Assembly: GCA_940671915.1 (NCBI GenBank)
Contig: CALNVZ010002100.1
Coordinates: 17,833,962-17,897,961, forward strand
Reading direction: 5' to 3'
Source of the DNA: Paracentrotus lividus
Taxonomy: Eukaryota; Echinodermata; Echinoidea; Camarodonta; Echinidae
DNA: 64,000 nucleotides
The notes under the pieces are model-generated. The model searched no databases. It was given only the letters and a program-made list of their open reading frames with translations, and was not told the DNA's origin. This document shows, one piece after another, positions 36,401 through 46,960 of this stretch (position 1 is the first letter of the stretch; each line of letters opens with the position of its first letter). The position numbers and the translations under genes were made by a program.

Positions 36401-39400
36401 GTCATTTTACAGTATAAAAAACATGGGGGAATAAAACAAAGCCAAGCAGCTTGTCGGGATGATCCCCAAGGTATATTAAAAACATCTAAAAAATTGTGAC
36501 ATTATTCTGTTTGCGAAAATATTGGCTTGTACAGTATTCATTGACAGTCCGTTCCCATTATAATGGGCAAAAATACAAGAATATTTTGTTATAGCATGGC
36601 AATTCTGCTAGTGTGGTCCACAATGCAATGGCCTATCTACCTAACCATTATAACACCTACATGTAGGGCTACCAGTGGAAAACCTTTCAAAGCATGTTAG
36701 ATAAAGTTTTGATAATAATTTGATTTGATCTAATTTAGAATTGCCAATCCTGCAATATGATGGATCATCTGCAATTTATATTAAATTAGGCAAAAACATA
36801 TTTTTTTTAAAGGCAAAAATCACTTTTCGGTGCCTGTATCTTTTCATACTTTTTGTTGTACATTATATATATTAAAAATGGGTATAACCTGATGAGGCTG
36901 TCTTTTTTCCAGTGGTCTGACTTTAGGCTAATCAGGTATGCTACGACACTACTGCAATCCAAGTTTCCCCTCAGCAAATAAAATTTCACCAAACTGAAGC
37001 GTTAGGGGATCTTGGGTCTGTTTTGCATGCTGACCATAATATAGAGATGTCACTGACTAACGTTTGCTGAAGTACATTAGTTTACCTGCAGTTGTCCGAA
37101 AAGAGATGTAGATGTTGTTGATCAGCATTTGCTATGCAAGACATTTTTTAATGAGTGTTATGGTAATGTTTCATGTGATTTTCTTCTAGGTGTTGTTGAA
37201 GACATTTTCAAAATTGGATCCATGGCTCCCGGGGCTATGCTGTACGAGGCATGCAGGGAGTTCCAGGTAAGAGATGGTTCATTTAGTTCTGATCAGTATG
37301 TGGTATGCTGACATTTTCTGATTGAGGTTGAAAATAAACTGTGTATACAGTAGTGCCATGATCTTTGAACTAGACATTACTGATAAAATATGGAGTTTAA
37401 ATGCCTAGAGTTGGAGAGAGAACAAGCCTCCAGTCACAAATTTTCTCTACCCTCTAAAAAGTATTACCATCGGTAATTATTACTTTCACAATGTCCTCCT
37501 TTCTTATAGAAAGAGAGTCAGAAAGCTGATGAATACATCCGAATGATCAGGGACCAACTGAGTCTGGCGGTGGAACAGTGTATAGAAGCAGCAGGAGCAG
37601 AGTACGAACCCAACACACAGAAGCTTTTACTCAGGGTGAGCTTGGCTATCACTTCAATTTACAAAAGTGTTTTGATTAAATTTTCATTATTTTAAGCAAA
37701 AAAAGTATTGAAGCATAATTGATCTGCAAGATTGTTTAGAGGTTACAAATTAGATGTTGGTAGGAAAATATTTTACTGCGATAGTATTACGACCATTGAT
37801 AATAACTAAAAAACGATGAAACCTAGATACATTATGTGAAAAGGGCCAAAGCCGAATTTTTTGCCAAATTGAGTTAAACATGGGAAATTTGTTCATTATA
37901 CAGATGCCCATATTGTGTATTAATTTTAACCCTGACATCAACCTAGAAGTGCCTAAAATAGATGAAAAATCTTGAACTTCAGCCCGTCTTATATCAAAGC
38001 GCCCTCTCTCACCAGTTGGACAAAATTCTATACAAGTCTTCACTCCTTATGATTCAAAGAATGGCTCAAGTCCATATGATTCAAAGAATGGCTCAAGTCT
38101 ATGTGATTCAAAGAACGACTGGAGTCCACCAAACAAAAATAACCCCCAAGAAATTGTACATTTAAACTTGTCAATGATGATATCTCTCTGCCATAGTCAA
38201 ATATAGTTTTGAAGAAATACAAAAATTGTTTTCTTGATTTTATCAAAATGACCCACCATGGACTTGGACATCTGTACTTATTCATTTTATTGTGCCTGTT
38301 GCTACATGTATGTTCACATTTCCTCCTCCACGCGGCCTCACTTAGCAAATTTATGCTTTGTTTGAGGCAAAACATTTTGGAAGTGCATATTTCAAGTACA
38401 GCTAAATCGTGATTTAAAGCTATGATGTTATTACGCCTGAGACCATGTTCACATTTACCCTTACAGGCTGCCTCGTTTGGCAAGTGCTTTGGCACTAATG
38501 TGAATGCAGACAAGTTTGTGAACATGTGCAAGCTGTTGAGAGTACTGAATGCAGTCCGAGATTACCAGATTGGGATCCCGCTCACATATGACCAGTATCC
38601 TTTTGAAGCAATCTTTGATTAATAAAAGAATTTAAGTTTTATAAAATGTTAAGATCAGAGAAGATCGAGAGAGAGAGAGGAAAAGGACATAATGATATAA
38701 CCCAATGTACGACTGAAATTTCTCATTGCCATCAGTTTAGTACAAGCACCTGTTTCTTATCGTAAATTGGTTATAGTGTCATGTGAATAACAGTGTATTT
38801 TATATATTTTAGTCATCAATACCAAAACTGTTGTGAAATCTGATATTCTTATTATTAAAAGGGAAATTTTCTATTTCAACTGGACAACATGGAAAATGAA
38901 TAATTGAATTGAATTTGATGAGGTTTAATGTAATAATCAGGTGAATGAAACAGTCAAATATTTGCCTCTTTTCCTGAATACAATATATCACAGACTGAAG
39001 AAACTGACATTGAATGTACTAATGGATAGGTGAGTTTTGAAATGTTTTGAACCCTTTAACTGCCTTTCCTATTTTAACCTGTTGTAACAACCCCAAGTTG
39101 CCCAACCCACTCCCCGAGCCCTATCCCTAAACCACCCAAAACCATCCCTCTGTCCTTCAGCTCATTGCAGCAAATCTACTTCTAAATGGTTTATTTATTT
39201 TGATTTGTCAGTCTAAAATGGTGTATAAGCCAAATTTCCAGGTACAGATATTTTTAGTTTTGGACTAGTTTGGGAAATTGTGAGTGAATAATTTTGCAAT
39301 TGAGTGATGTTTCCATTTCTTTTGATAGACATTGATGTGGAATTTGGTCAATCATAAAAATTTAACGACTGTGGAGAAAAACAACTAAATGTCGTAGTAC

Positions 39401-42400
39401 ACAAATTCGAATTTGCACCCCTATTCACATTCAAAGTGGAAAAAAGCTTGCCTTAAATGGCATAAACACAGTGAAATTCATTACCCGAAAACAGATATTT
39501 AAGCTATAAACAATCCATATTTTAATGAAAATGGCTATTAAAGATGAATACTTGTGGAAAGGCTGAAAATTCCTATCCTTCAATCTTCTCTCATGTAGAT
39601 TAATCTTGAGAAGGCAATGGGCATTAGCACAGCAGATAAGCCAGTATCTCAAACTACCAGAATCAGATGGTGAAAGTAGAATTCTTGGACACTGGGCCTG
39701 TTACAAGGTTTGTGCATAAAGCTAGGATTTCATCAACTATAAACATTTTAAAACCAGTAGGACCCTATCATACAGTTTTACTGTTGTTTATACAGTACAT
39801 ATAGTAAATTTTTCCAGTGAGAAGTTTATGATTTTTTTTATGGACATAAGTGCCATGCCAGGAATTGAACCAACCATCTTTGCAGCCTCTGTAAAGTGGT
39901 GACACCCCTCCACTATGACACATCTATAATTGATTCGGATAAATTCCAACTTAAAATATAACCTACATGTTATGTTAACATGGTTTTAACCCTTTAGCAT
40001 CTAAACCGCCCGAGACCGACCCTCAGCTTACTCACTAAACCACCCCTGTCTTAAGCACGCTTTAGTCAAGGTCATATAAAAAATATGTGATGAAACATGC
40101 CCATACTTCTTGTGGATTACCCATTGGATGTTTGCTGTCCGATTCTGCACAAGAAAATATATTTTAAGAGCTATTCTTATTGGAAAAACGTGATTGAAAC
40201 ACAGCATAACCCTTTCCGCTAGTGAGTAAACTGACACTTTTCACGCAGTCTCTTGGTGCTAAAGGGTTAATCCCTCTATTAGGTATGAAAAGGTTGGCGT
40301 TGAAGGCCTGGCAAAGCATTCAGTATGTTAACCTAACCCAGGTATGAAATGGATGACCAGAAGGTTACGATTTCAATCTACCTACCCGACTTCTGTATTT
40401 CTTTTAGTTACAGTGATATGTGATTGATTTCATTCACAGGTGGAACAGAAGCACATTCCAGATGAACACATTGCTCAGAGCATCAAGGACAAGCTTGGTG
40501 ATACGCCAGGCATTGCCTACTCAGAGATTGCAAAGAAAGCATCTGAGTGTGGAAGAACACAGCTGGCAGTCAAGGTAAATTGAATTTACAACAAAAAAAA
40601 ATCTTGTTAAAGGGATTTAGTAACTTCCAAAAACAAGTGTGAAAAGGACCTAAATGAGTAAAATCCTACTGCTCTGACTGTAAAAACAAACTACTGAAAG
40701 TCTCAAAGCAAATGGAAGTCATTTACTTTTTTTGTTTTGATTTTTCAGATTTTTGAGCTCTTCGTCTGTACAAATGTATCAGAGCTATTTCAATTACGGC
40801 TTTTTCAGCTTTTTTTATAAAAAAAGGAATAAAAAACTCACAGTCCTGATCTTGAATTAAACCCCAGAGCAACTGGCTCTGTAGCAATAAATTGTTGGTT
40901 TACAATTTAGTATCATATTGACTCTATTGTCTCCAGTTGTTGGGGTCCGAGATGAAATTAACCCTAGTGCAACTGTCTCGGGAGCAAATGTTGGTTTATA
41001 ATTTAGTATTATATTGACTTGTTATATTGTATGCAGTTATTGGAGTACGAGCCGAGAGCAGCTGAGCAGGTACCTCTATTAATGACCATGAGAGATAGCA
41101 GAACATCACTAAAGAAAGCTATAGAGAGTGGAGACACTGATCTAGGTAGGCTACACTCAACAATACATATTTGAAGAGTTTGATTCCAAAAGGGTCTAAA
41201 TTCATTTTTATAATTTTTTTTTTTTTTTTAGAAAAGGGCATTTTTTGGTCAAATTCTGTACAGGTGTCTAAGATAAAGTGATATTAAAAAGTGTATTTTG
41301 TAATGATTTTTCCTCAAATTTAGGTTTCTATTTTTCTTCAGAAACAGGTACCAACCTTATCAATGGTCAGGTATCCATAACTCACCTTTCATCAAAAGTG
41401 GATTTGTCACCTTTTGACATCTAACTCTTCATTTTTGGAATCAGTCACCAGGGCATACTCGTTCCTTTAGTGGAAAAAAGTCCTTTCAAAATTATACATT
41501 ACTTTCATGAAATTGATCATCATTTACTTCTAGAATCCCCTTTTTTACAATTGTCTCTTTATCTTTGTTTCACAATGTGCCTCACAATATTACAAGATAG
41601 GCTACTTTCCTGTTCATTTTCAAAGTTCAATATTTTATTCCTACATTCCCATAAATAAAATTTTAAAAAATAATATCATACCTTTTATAACGAGTGAAGT
41701 TTACAGAAGTAGACCAAGGCTCATATTTTTATATGAACTTAATAGCAATTAATCAATCATACATGTAGACCCAACTTGATAACAAATGTGTTACTTTATT
41801 TTTATTTTATTTTTTTTTCCAGCAACTCTTCATTTTCTATATGAATCTGTTGGTAGATACCATTCATCTTTACACAAGGTGATAGTGTTTGGAGTATTTC
41901 AAATTTATCTTGAATAACTTTCCCCCTTTTTTTTTGTCAGTGTACATGGTGCTGCTGCAGTTGAAGGAGGACCTCCCTCGAGGTGAATTCCTGATGATGT
42001 TACGTAATCACCCTTCTGCACAGGACCTCTTTATGCAAGTAAGTTTCATTCCTGGGGTTTTGTTTCTAAAATCAAGATATTTATTTTGCAGAAAATTCCA
42101 ATCGATTGTACATACGTTACATACTCCCGAAATTGTGTTTCTGAAAATGATCATTTTATGTTGCAAGGAATTTTCTATCAATGTTACGTAATCACCCTAA
42201 TATAAGATAAGGAGTACTATTATTTTCCAAACATTCCTCTTGCATACTTTAGGCAAATTTACTGAAATGTATACAATTCCTGTTTACCATTGTAACGAAA
42301 TTTATATTTATTGACACTATTGCTCCAGAGTCTTGTTAACCTGTTGCATTAGTAAGATAAATGGCCAATTATAACAACAGTGCATAAACCTTGCAACCTA

Positions 42401-45400
42401 AATGAGAAATATACCCTTTCCTCAATATATGATTGGTCAATTAATTTTACTTCCTGGGGCCAAAATAAAAAAAAAAGCACTCTGGAATAGACTGATGGTG
42501 GCAATTTTTTTTTCCACTGCTGTAATATGCCTCATTGCATGAGAAAAGTCAGATGTGTATATCACTCGTTCGTATGTGAACAGCCCTCAGTTCTTTCGTT
42601 GCCAAAGGAGATGTTAATTGTACATTATATGTTTCATTTTTTGTAGCTGTGCCGTGAGCAGCATCCCAACCTACTACTGGACCTGTACAACCAGAATGAT
42701 AACTTCCAAGAGCTGGCAAACACTGCTGTCAAAGATAGTCTCAATGAAAAGGTAAGATGGTGGAGACAGTTAGGTGTGGTCCAATGTCCTCTGATTGAGA
42801 AGAAACAGGACAGTTTGTGAAATTCTGATGTAACGTTTACTGTTTACAAGTCCTGCTCATATGTTCAAACTATACATTGTTTCTATTTACTGATTTTGTT
42901 ATAATTTCATTTTCTGAATGGATATGTACTTACCTCTGATCATTTTGAGCTCAAGGCTTTAGGGCTTTTGTTCCATGTTTTTGGAATCAGTTTACAGGAC
43001 ATGTCGCTTATTTGGCTGAAAATAGTCCTTTTAAATGCATACAGTACCTACAGGAGGTTCATCATAATTTGTCACTTTCTATTGATCTTTTCTGTAACAT
43101 CATCTCAATATGAACTGGAATATTACTATATATAACACCATTTAATAGCATTGTATTTGTTTTGTGGGGTTTTTTTTCCATCCAATTTGTAGGATTTGCA
43201 GAAGAGGCTGGCTCACCTTAATGCAGCACAAGATAACTACAAGAAAGCTGCCAACGAATTCTCAATGAAGGTAAAATATTACTTACTTAATTATATTCTT
43301 CATGGTTTATCATAATTCATAGCATGATCATAATAAACAATAAGTAGAAACACAGTAGATTTAATCAAACAATAGTGACCACATGTAGTAATAATTGATG
43401 CTTGGTTGGGTTTTCCTAACTGACAAGGAAGAAATCAATGCTTATTAGTTAGCCAGAGGGCCTATGATTTAAGTCCTATCCCAGAGGACTGGTATTGGAG
43501 GATTAATGCCTTTCCCAAAGGGCAATATCGCATATATTGGTTTACAAAACCAGGGATCTCTTTATGACGAGGTCACCACTCTACCAAATAGCTATCATGC
43601 CTCCTTCATTGTGAGTATTTGACAACACGCACATTAGGACAGCAGTGAGACATTGCTAAATGTTACTTTTGGTGACAAAACATTTGGTCCTGCGATAAAT
43701 GCTACGGGCTTTAATTCAATGAAAGAATATGGGTTAGGTTTATGGATGACTAGGGTTGAGTTTTAGTCATTCCATTAGTGTATGGAATTCATAGCCAAGC
43801 ATTTGTTGCCAGGGCAATGTCATGGAAATCTAAATTACACCCTTCAGTGTTTAATACATATGGTCATATTCAACGTGAGTGACACGACATTTGGACTGAT
43901 AGAAGGGCGCAATATCTTTGCACTTAGTAGGTATGAATGGATCATACTACATCATTAATGTATAATGAGTGGGAGTGGCATGTGCCATTACCAGTTGGAT
44001 TGAATTTTGCAATTGCCTGGAAATTTATAGATTAATAAACAGTGCATTGAGTGACACGACAGAAAAAAGAGCATGGGTTTTCTGACCATCATTGGTTATG
44101 GTTGGATTTTTGCCCAAGTAGATCTCTAGGGTACCATAAGTTTCTGTATATGTACATGATAAGTGTACCTCTTCTGACATATTTTGTCCTCATCAATCAT
44201 TTAGTCTCTGTAGGAAAATTGTCCACCTCTATGTGTCTTGAGTGACACGACATCCAAAACGTGAGTGACACGACCAGTAGCCTTAAATGCAACAATTCAA
44301 GTAAATAACCAGATCGAATTACCTGTGTGTATATGCCATGTTAGAGTATGTCCATGATAATTACTTTAAGAAAAAAAAAATCTCAAAAAAGTGACTAGTT
44401 ATATGAATAAGAGACATTAAAGCACATAGTCCCATAGTGCAATTCTCTGTTTGATCAATTATTCAGCGTAAGAAAAGTGGATCACATAATGTTTGAACTT
44501 AAATGATTGGCTGTATGTAAATAGCCTTTGTGTTGATTTCAGATCCTAATTGCATTTTCAAAGGCACAGCACCCACATTAAAATTTCAGCTCAATGTCCA
44601 CTTAGTTTGAATATGACCATATGTATTTTATTTGTATTTCATCTGTAACCATAGGCAACGGAGGAGGAGTTAAGTTGTTAAGGTTACCAGACGAGGATGC
44701 AGGATCAATATAGAGAGAACTTCCTTCATCTCTCCCTGCACGATACCGTCCACAAGCTAGTCGCCAAAAACCTGGGCAAGATGGCTGAACAGCTCCGGAA
44801 AGAGTTCAAACTACCAGATAAGAGGTGGGTATAATATTGGTCACATCAACAAGACCCACAACCTACTCCTTCCTGCTCTTAACTTGCCATTCACTGTAAT
44901 ATAATATTTTGGTTAGTCTAGTGTCGGTTTGGAGTTTGTGGGACAAAGCTGTTAGATTGAGCTGTATGTTGTACTTGTGTTGCTTGATTCAATTTAATTA
45001 TCAGCATACATGTACATGAGTATATTGAGTGTGTCCCAGAGGCCCCCTACTTAATTTTACATGTTTTATAATTTCGTTATAAAAAATTCTATGAATATTT
45101 ACAATTTCAGTGATACGTGTAATGTTTCGTAATGATTATCCTGATTTGGGGAACATAGGTGTATCCTACACATGATGAGACATTTGTCATTAAGAATCTT
45201 AAATAAACTTGTAATTTCTTTTTACATGTGTTTACACCCCCACAAATATTCGTATGCTGCTCTATTGTGGCAAGCTGCCTAAGATCTTTGTTAAGTAGTC
45301 CATGCTACTCGTTTGTATCTCTTTTTAGCAGCATTTTACCAACGCTATGAAATACAGAGAAATATTCACCTTTTTGTTCTTGATGCTGTTGTAGGTTCTG

Positions 45401-46960
45401 GTGGCTGAAGATAGATGCCCTAGCTGGTGCTGGAGAATGGATTGAACTGGAGAGGTTTGCTAAGAGCAAGAAATCACCCATTGGATACGAGGTGAGAATT
45501 GAAATATTGACGGTCAATTCATTTAGTTATGGTAAAACCAGAAATTTTGGGGTGCATTTTTATTAATTTTGCGATGAGGCAAGATTTGAAGAAAAATGCT
45601 CCCTGCTTGTATACGTACCATTTTTAAAAATAAAGATTGTATAGTTTCTATGCACAAAAGGAAGCTGGTTTTGAATAAACAATTTTAAATGAATTCTAAC
45701 TAGTTGCTCTTTTCAATCATTTGAATGAATATACCAGGGAGAAGTTCTCCCTTAGAGTATTTGGTATATAATCAATAAATGTTATTTACCAAAATTAAAA
45801 TCAGATAAAACTATCCAGAATTTTATCAGGATTTATCATTACAATCAATTGCTCAGAAAGGCTTACGCTTATAACTTTACCCTTGTTTTAGCCATTTTTG
45901 AACTTGTGGATCACTCCAACTTTTTATCTACTGGTATACAGAGGTATAAAATCATGAATTATCTTGAACTTTTCTTGTAGCCATTTGTTGAGGTGTGTAT
46001 GAAACATCATAATCCCTATGAAGCCAAGAAGTATGCTGCCAAGGTTCCCCCAGAGCACAGAGTCAAGATGTTCATCAGAATGGGGTAAGTCTCTGCTGTC
46101 AAAATCTTATCTGGAACATGGAAAAGGACAGTGAAACACTATTTGCTCTGTACTTTATTTTGTCTAAGATATAGACATGTTGGCCCGTATTCTGGAGTGG
46201 AGCATGAGTCGAAAGTTCGTGCAAAGCTATTGTGCGATCCCTTTGTCTGATGTTGACTGATGCATCAGACAAAAGGATTGCACAAAAGGTTTGCACGAAC
46301 TTGCGACGCATACAAACTCGGTCTTCATTTCAGAATATGGGCCATAGTGTTTGGGAACCTATATTTTATAAGGTTGCTTTTTAATAGGTTTTTCATATTT
46401 CACATTATAATTGTTGTTGTTTTGTCACCATGCTTTATCTTAGTGATTTTATGAAATGTTATTTTGTATTTTGTCGCCGAGGCACATGTCATGGGATCAA
46501 AATCCCATCTTTCTACAGAACACTATATTGATAATTACTCATTCTCTATCATTTGGCACAATTGTTCGTAATTTTTGTTGGATTCTGATCAAATGTCACT
46601 ATTGATCTTTATCAGAACTCAAGATTAACTTTGGACATTTTTTTCTGATATCAAACATTACCCTTGATGAAGCTGCTGAACTTTCATTCCATCAGAAGAG
46701 TGAAGAAGATTTAAATCTTGTCCTCAGAAAATGTGTAGGGAATAGAATAAAATCTCTACAGGATCTTTACAAGATCTCTTAAGATTAACTTTGGACATTT
46801 TTTTTTTCTTATCTCAAACAGGACCCTTGATGAAGCCGCTGAACTTGCATTCCAACAAAAGAGTGAAGAAGATCTTAATCTTGTTCTTAGACAGTGTGCA
46901 GGTAACAGACAACTCTCAGCCAAGATCAATACCATGAAACAACAACTAGGCAAGAAATAG
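29194..46960 (+). CDS. VPS16: VPS16 subunit of HOPS/CORVET tethering complexes
   Basis: Cytosolic core subunit of the class C Vps complexes that tether endosomes and lysosomes and recruit SNARE/VPS33. Coding exons: 29194-29243, 30675-30769, 31510-31610, 32050-32178, 32683-32833, 33542-33783, 35523-35652, 36147-36241, 37190-37266, 37510-37635, 38467-38594, 38994-39029, 39599-39707, 40440-40574, 41037-41145, 41941-42038, 42647-42751, 43193-43270, 44655-44824, 45395-45491, 45981-46084, 46822-46960. Phases agree throughout. Predicted length is about 834 residues; the human protein is about 839. Markers: start [18 protein letters not shown] and VELYSMD; N-terminal propeller with [21 protein letters not shown]-terminal solenoid with [55 protein letters not shown] and [12 protein letters not shown]; terminal QQLGKK. 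Two in-frame stops (33643, 44679) and a 1-base loss near 35563-35567 interrupt the frame; conservation on both sides favours assembly indels. Confidence 0.96.
32527..32561. repeat. Hairpin with 15 bp stem in VPS16 intron 4
   Basis: AGCGCATTTCATTAC, loop CAAAA, GTAATGAAATGCGCT, preceded by (TAA)n at 32496-32513. It is probably the tail of a retroposon. Confidence 0.7.
33090..33535. repeat. (GAT)n/(GGT)n microsatellite ending at VPS16 exon 6
   Basis: About 445 bp of GAT and GGT triplet repeats with interruptions. It runs to within a few bases of the exon 6 acceptor (CATCATTCAG at 33532-33541), so the usual pyrimidine tract is almost absent. Confidence 0.95.
33542..33783 (+). CDS. VPS16: VPS16 exon 6 with in-frame TGA
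   Basis: Encodes [20 protein letters not shown]...LYK, then [20 protein letters not shown] and [15 protein letters not shown], a clear propeller segment. A TGA lies in frame at 33643-33645. Around it, a reading one base over (LDRSDMQ after LYK) resembles the human LLDHAAC region better, suggesting an extra A in the AAAA run near 33627 and a compensating loss before GATATC. The donor after CAG is GTTATA, which is weak. Confidence 0.85.
33795..35040. mobile_element. Foldback element of the TTGGTCTAATT family, interrupted by a TTAA element
   Basis: The left arm (33800-33970) repeats TTTGGTCTAATT forms; the right arm (about 34880-35035) repeats their complements (ATTAGACAAAGTG, GTCAAGTGCCAATTATACGA). 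The centre is replaced by the 34070-34825 element. Same family as 10236-10585. The left arm begins within a few bases of the exon 6 donor. Confidence 0.65.
34070..34825. mobile_element. piggyBac-like non-autonomous element with TTAA duplication
   Basis: TTAA at 34066-34069 and 34826-34829 flanks inverted ends (G/C)CCTAATCAGACTGGGG, 17 bp, 16 of them identical. Each end is followed by a subterminal hairpin GGGGGGCCATCATGGCCCCCC. TTAA duplication and CCC ends are the hallmark of piggyBac elements. At 756 bp with no long reading frame it cannot encode a transposase. Confidence 0.8.
35523..35652 (+). CDS. VPS16: VPS16 exon 7 with one missing base
   Basis: Starts [14 protein letters not shown]. 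After CGTCCA the frame must slip by one base (near 35563-35567) to read [20 protein letters not shown] and then IGPQKDWIK, which matches the VPS16 family. The exon is 130 bp where 131 would keep phase with exon 8 ([13 protein letters not shown]). Without correction a TAG follows within about 13 codons. Confidence 0.85.
36242..36539. mobile_element. MITE abutting the VPS16 exon 8 donor
   Basis: Begins GTATTGTATAAATGG and TTATTTTTGCGG, and ends TTGCGAAAATATTGG and CTTGTACAGTATT. The ends are inverted versions of each other, and the body matches 1431-1640. The first bases coincide with the exon 8 donor GTATTG, so the element end seems to supply the splice site. Confidence 0.65.
38048..38129. repeat. 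27 bp tandem repeat, three copies
   Basis: Units of TATGATTCAAAGAATGGC followed by TCAAGTCCA; the third copy has several substitutions. Lies in VPS16 intron 10. Confidence 0.9.
39840..39935 (-). mobile_element. Possible degenerate tRNA-derived SINE fragment
   Basis: The minus strand has GGTTGGTTCAATTCCTGGCA (B-box-like GGTTCAATTCC), preceded at tRNA-like distance by a weak A-box. Decayed; low confidence. Confidence 0.3.
39990..40266. mobile_element. Short TTAA-flanked TIR element (piggyBac-like MITE)
   Basis: TTAA at 39986-39989 and 40267-40270 flanks the inverted ends CCCTTTAGCATC and GGTGCTAAAGGG. It is 277 bp long and has no coding content. The inner arms pair only weakly (AACCGCCCGAGAC with GTCTCTTGG). 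Lies in VPS16 intron 13. Confidence 0.65.
40852..41055 (+). repeat. Tandem duplication across the VPS16 exon 15 acceptor
   Basis: Two ~100 bp units: TGAATTAAACCCCAGAGCAAC ... CTCCAGTTGTTGGGGTCCGA and TGAAATTAACCCTAGTGCAAC ... ATGCAGTTATTGGAGTACGA. The second holds the real acceptor (exon from 41037). The first holds a decoy acceptor and a decayed copy of the first exon bases at 40937-40952. Confidence 0.8.
43853..44627. mobile_element. 775 bp TIR element with repeated GAGTGACACGAC motif
   Basis: Perfect 21 bp terminal inverted repeats (AATACATATGGTCATATTC plus AA) at 43853-43873 and 44607-44627. The direct motif GAGTGACACGAC occurs four times (about 43876, 44050, 44240, 44262). No transposase frame. 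Flanks may carry a TTTA duplication, but the bases are ambiguous. Lies in VPS16 intron 18. Confidence 0.75.
44655..44824 (+). CDS. VPS16: VPS16 exon 19 with in-frame TAA and compensating slips
   Basis: Reads ATEEEL, then SC-stop-GY, then [20 protein letters not shown]. The TAA is at 44679-44681. Adding one base after TTAAG and dropping one C before CAGACG gives the family-like [14 protein letters not shown]. Exon length still fits the phase of both neighbours, so the two slips cancel. Confidence 0.85.
46621..46780 (+). pseudogene. Decayed tandem copy of the VPS16 last exon
   Basis: Repeats, 160 bp upstream, the end of intron 21 and the start of exon 22: AAGATTAACTTTGGACATTT then [21 protein letters not shown]. 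The acceptor AACAG of the real exon is AACATT here, so it should not be spliced. The frame runs on after NR into unrelated codons and stops about 13 codons later. It shows synonymous and non-synonymous changes relative to exon 22. Confidence 0.85.

Noticed and set aside
38040..38531. 163-codon minus-strand open frame
   Set aside because: It is antisense to VPS16 intron 10/exon 11 and covers the 27 bp tandem repeat, giving repeated [13 protein letters not shown] peptides; no independent support.
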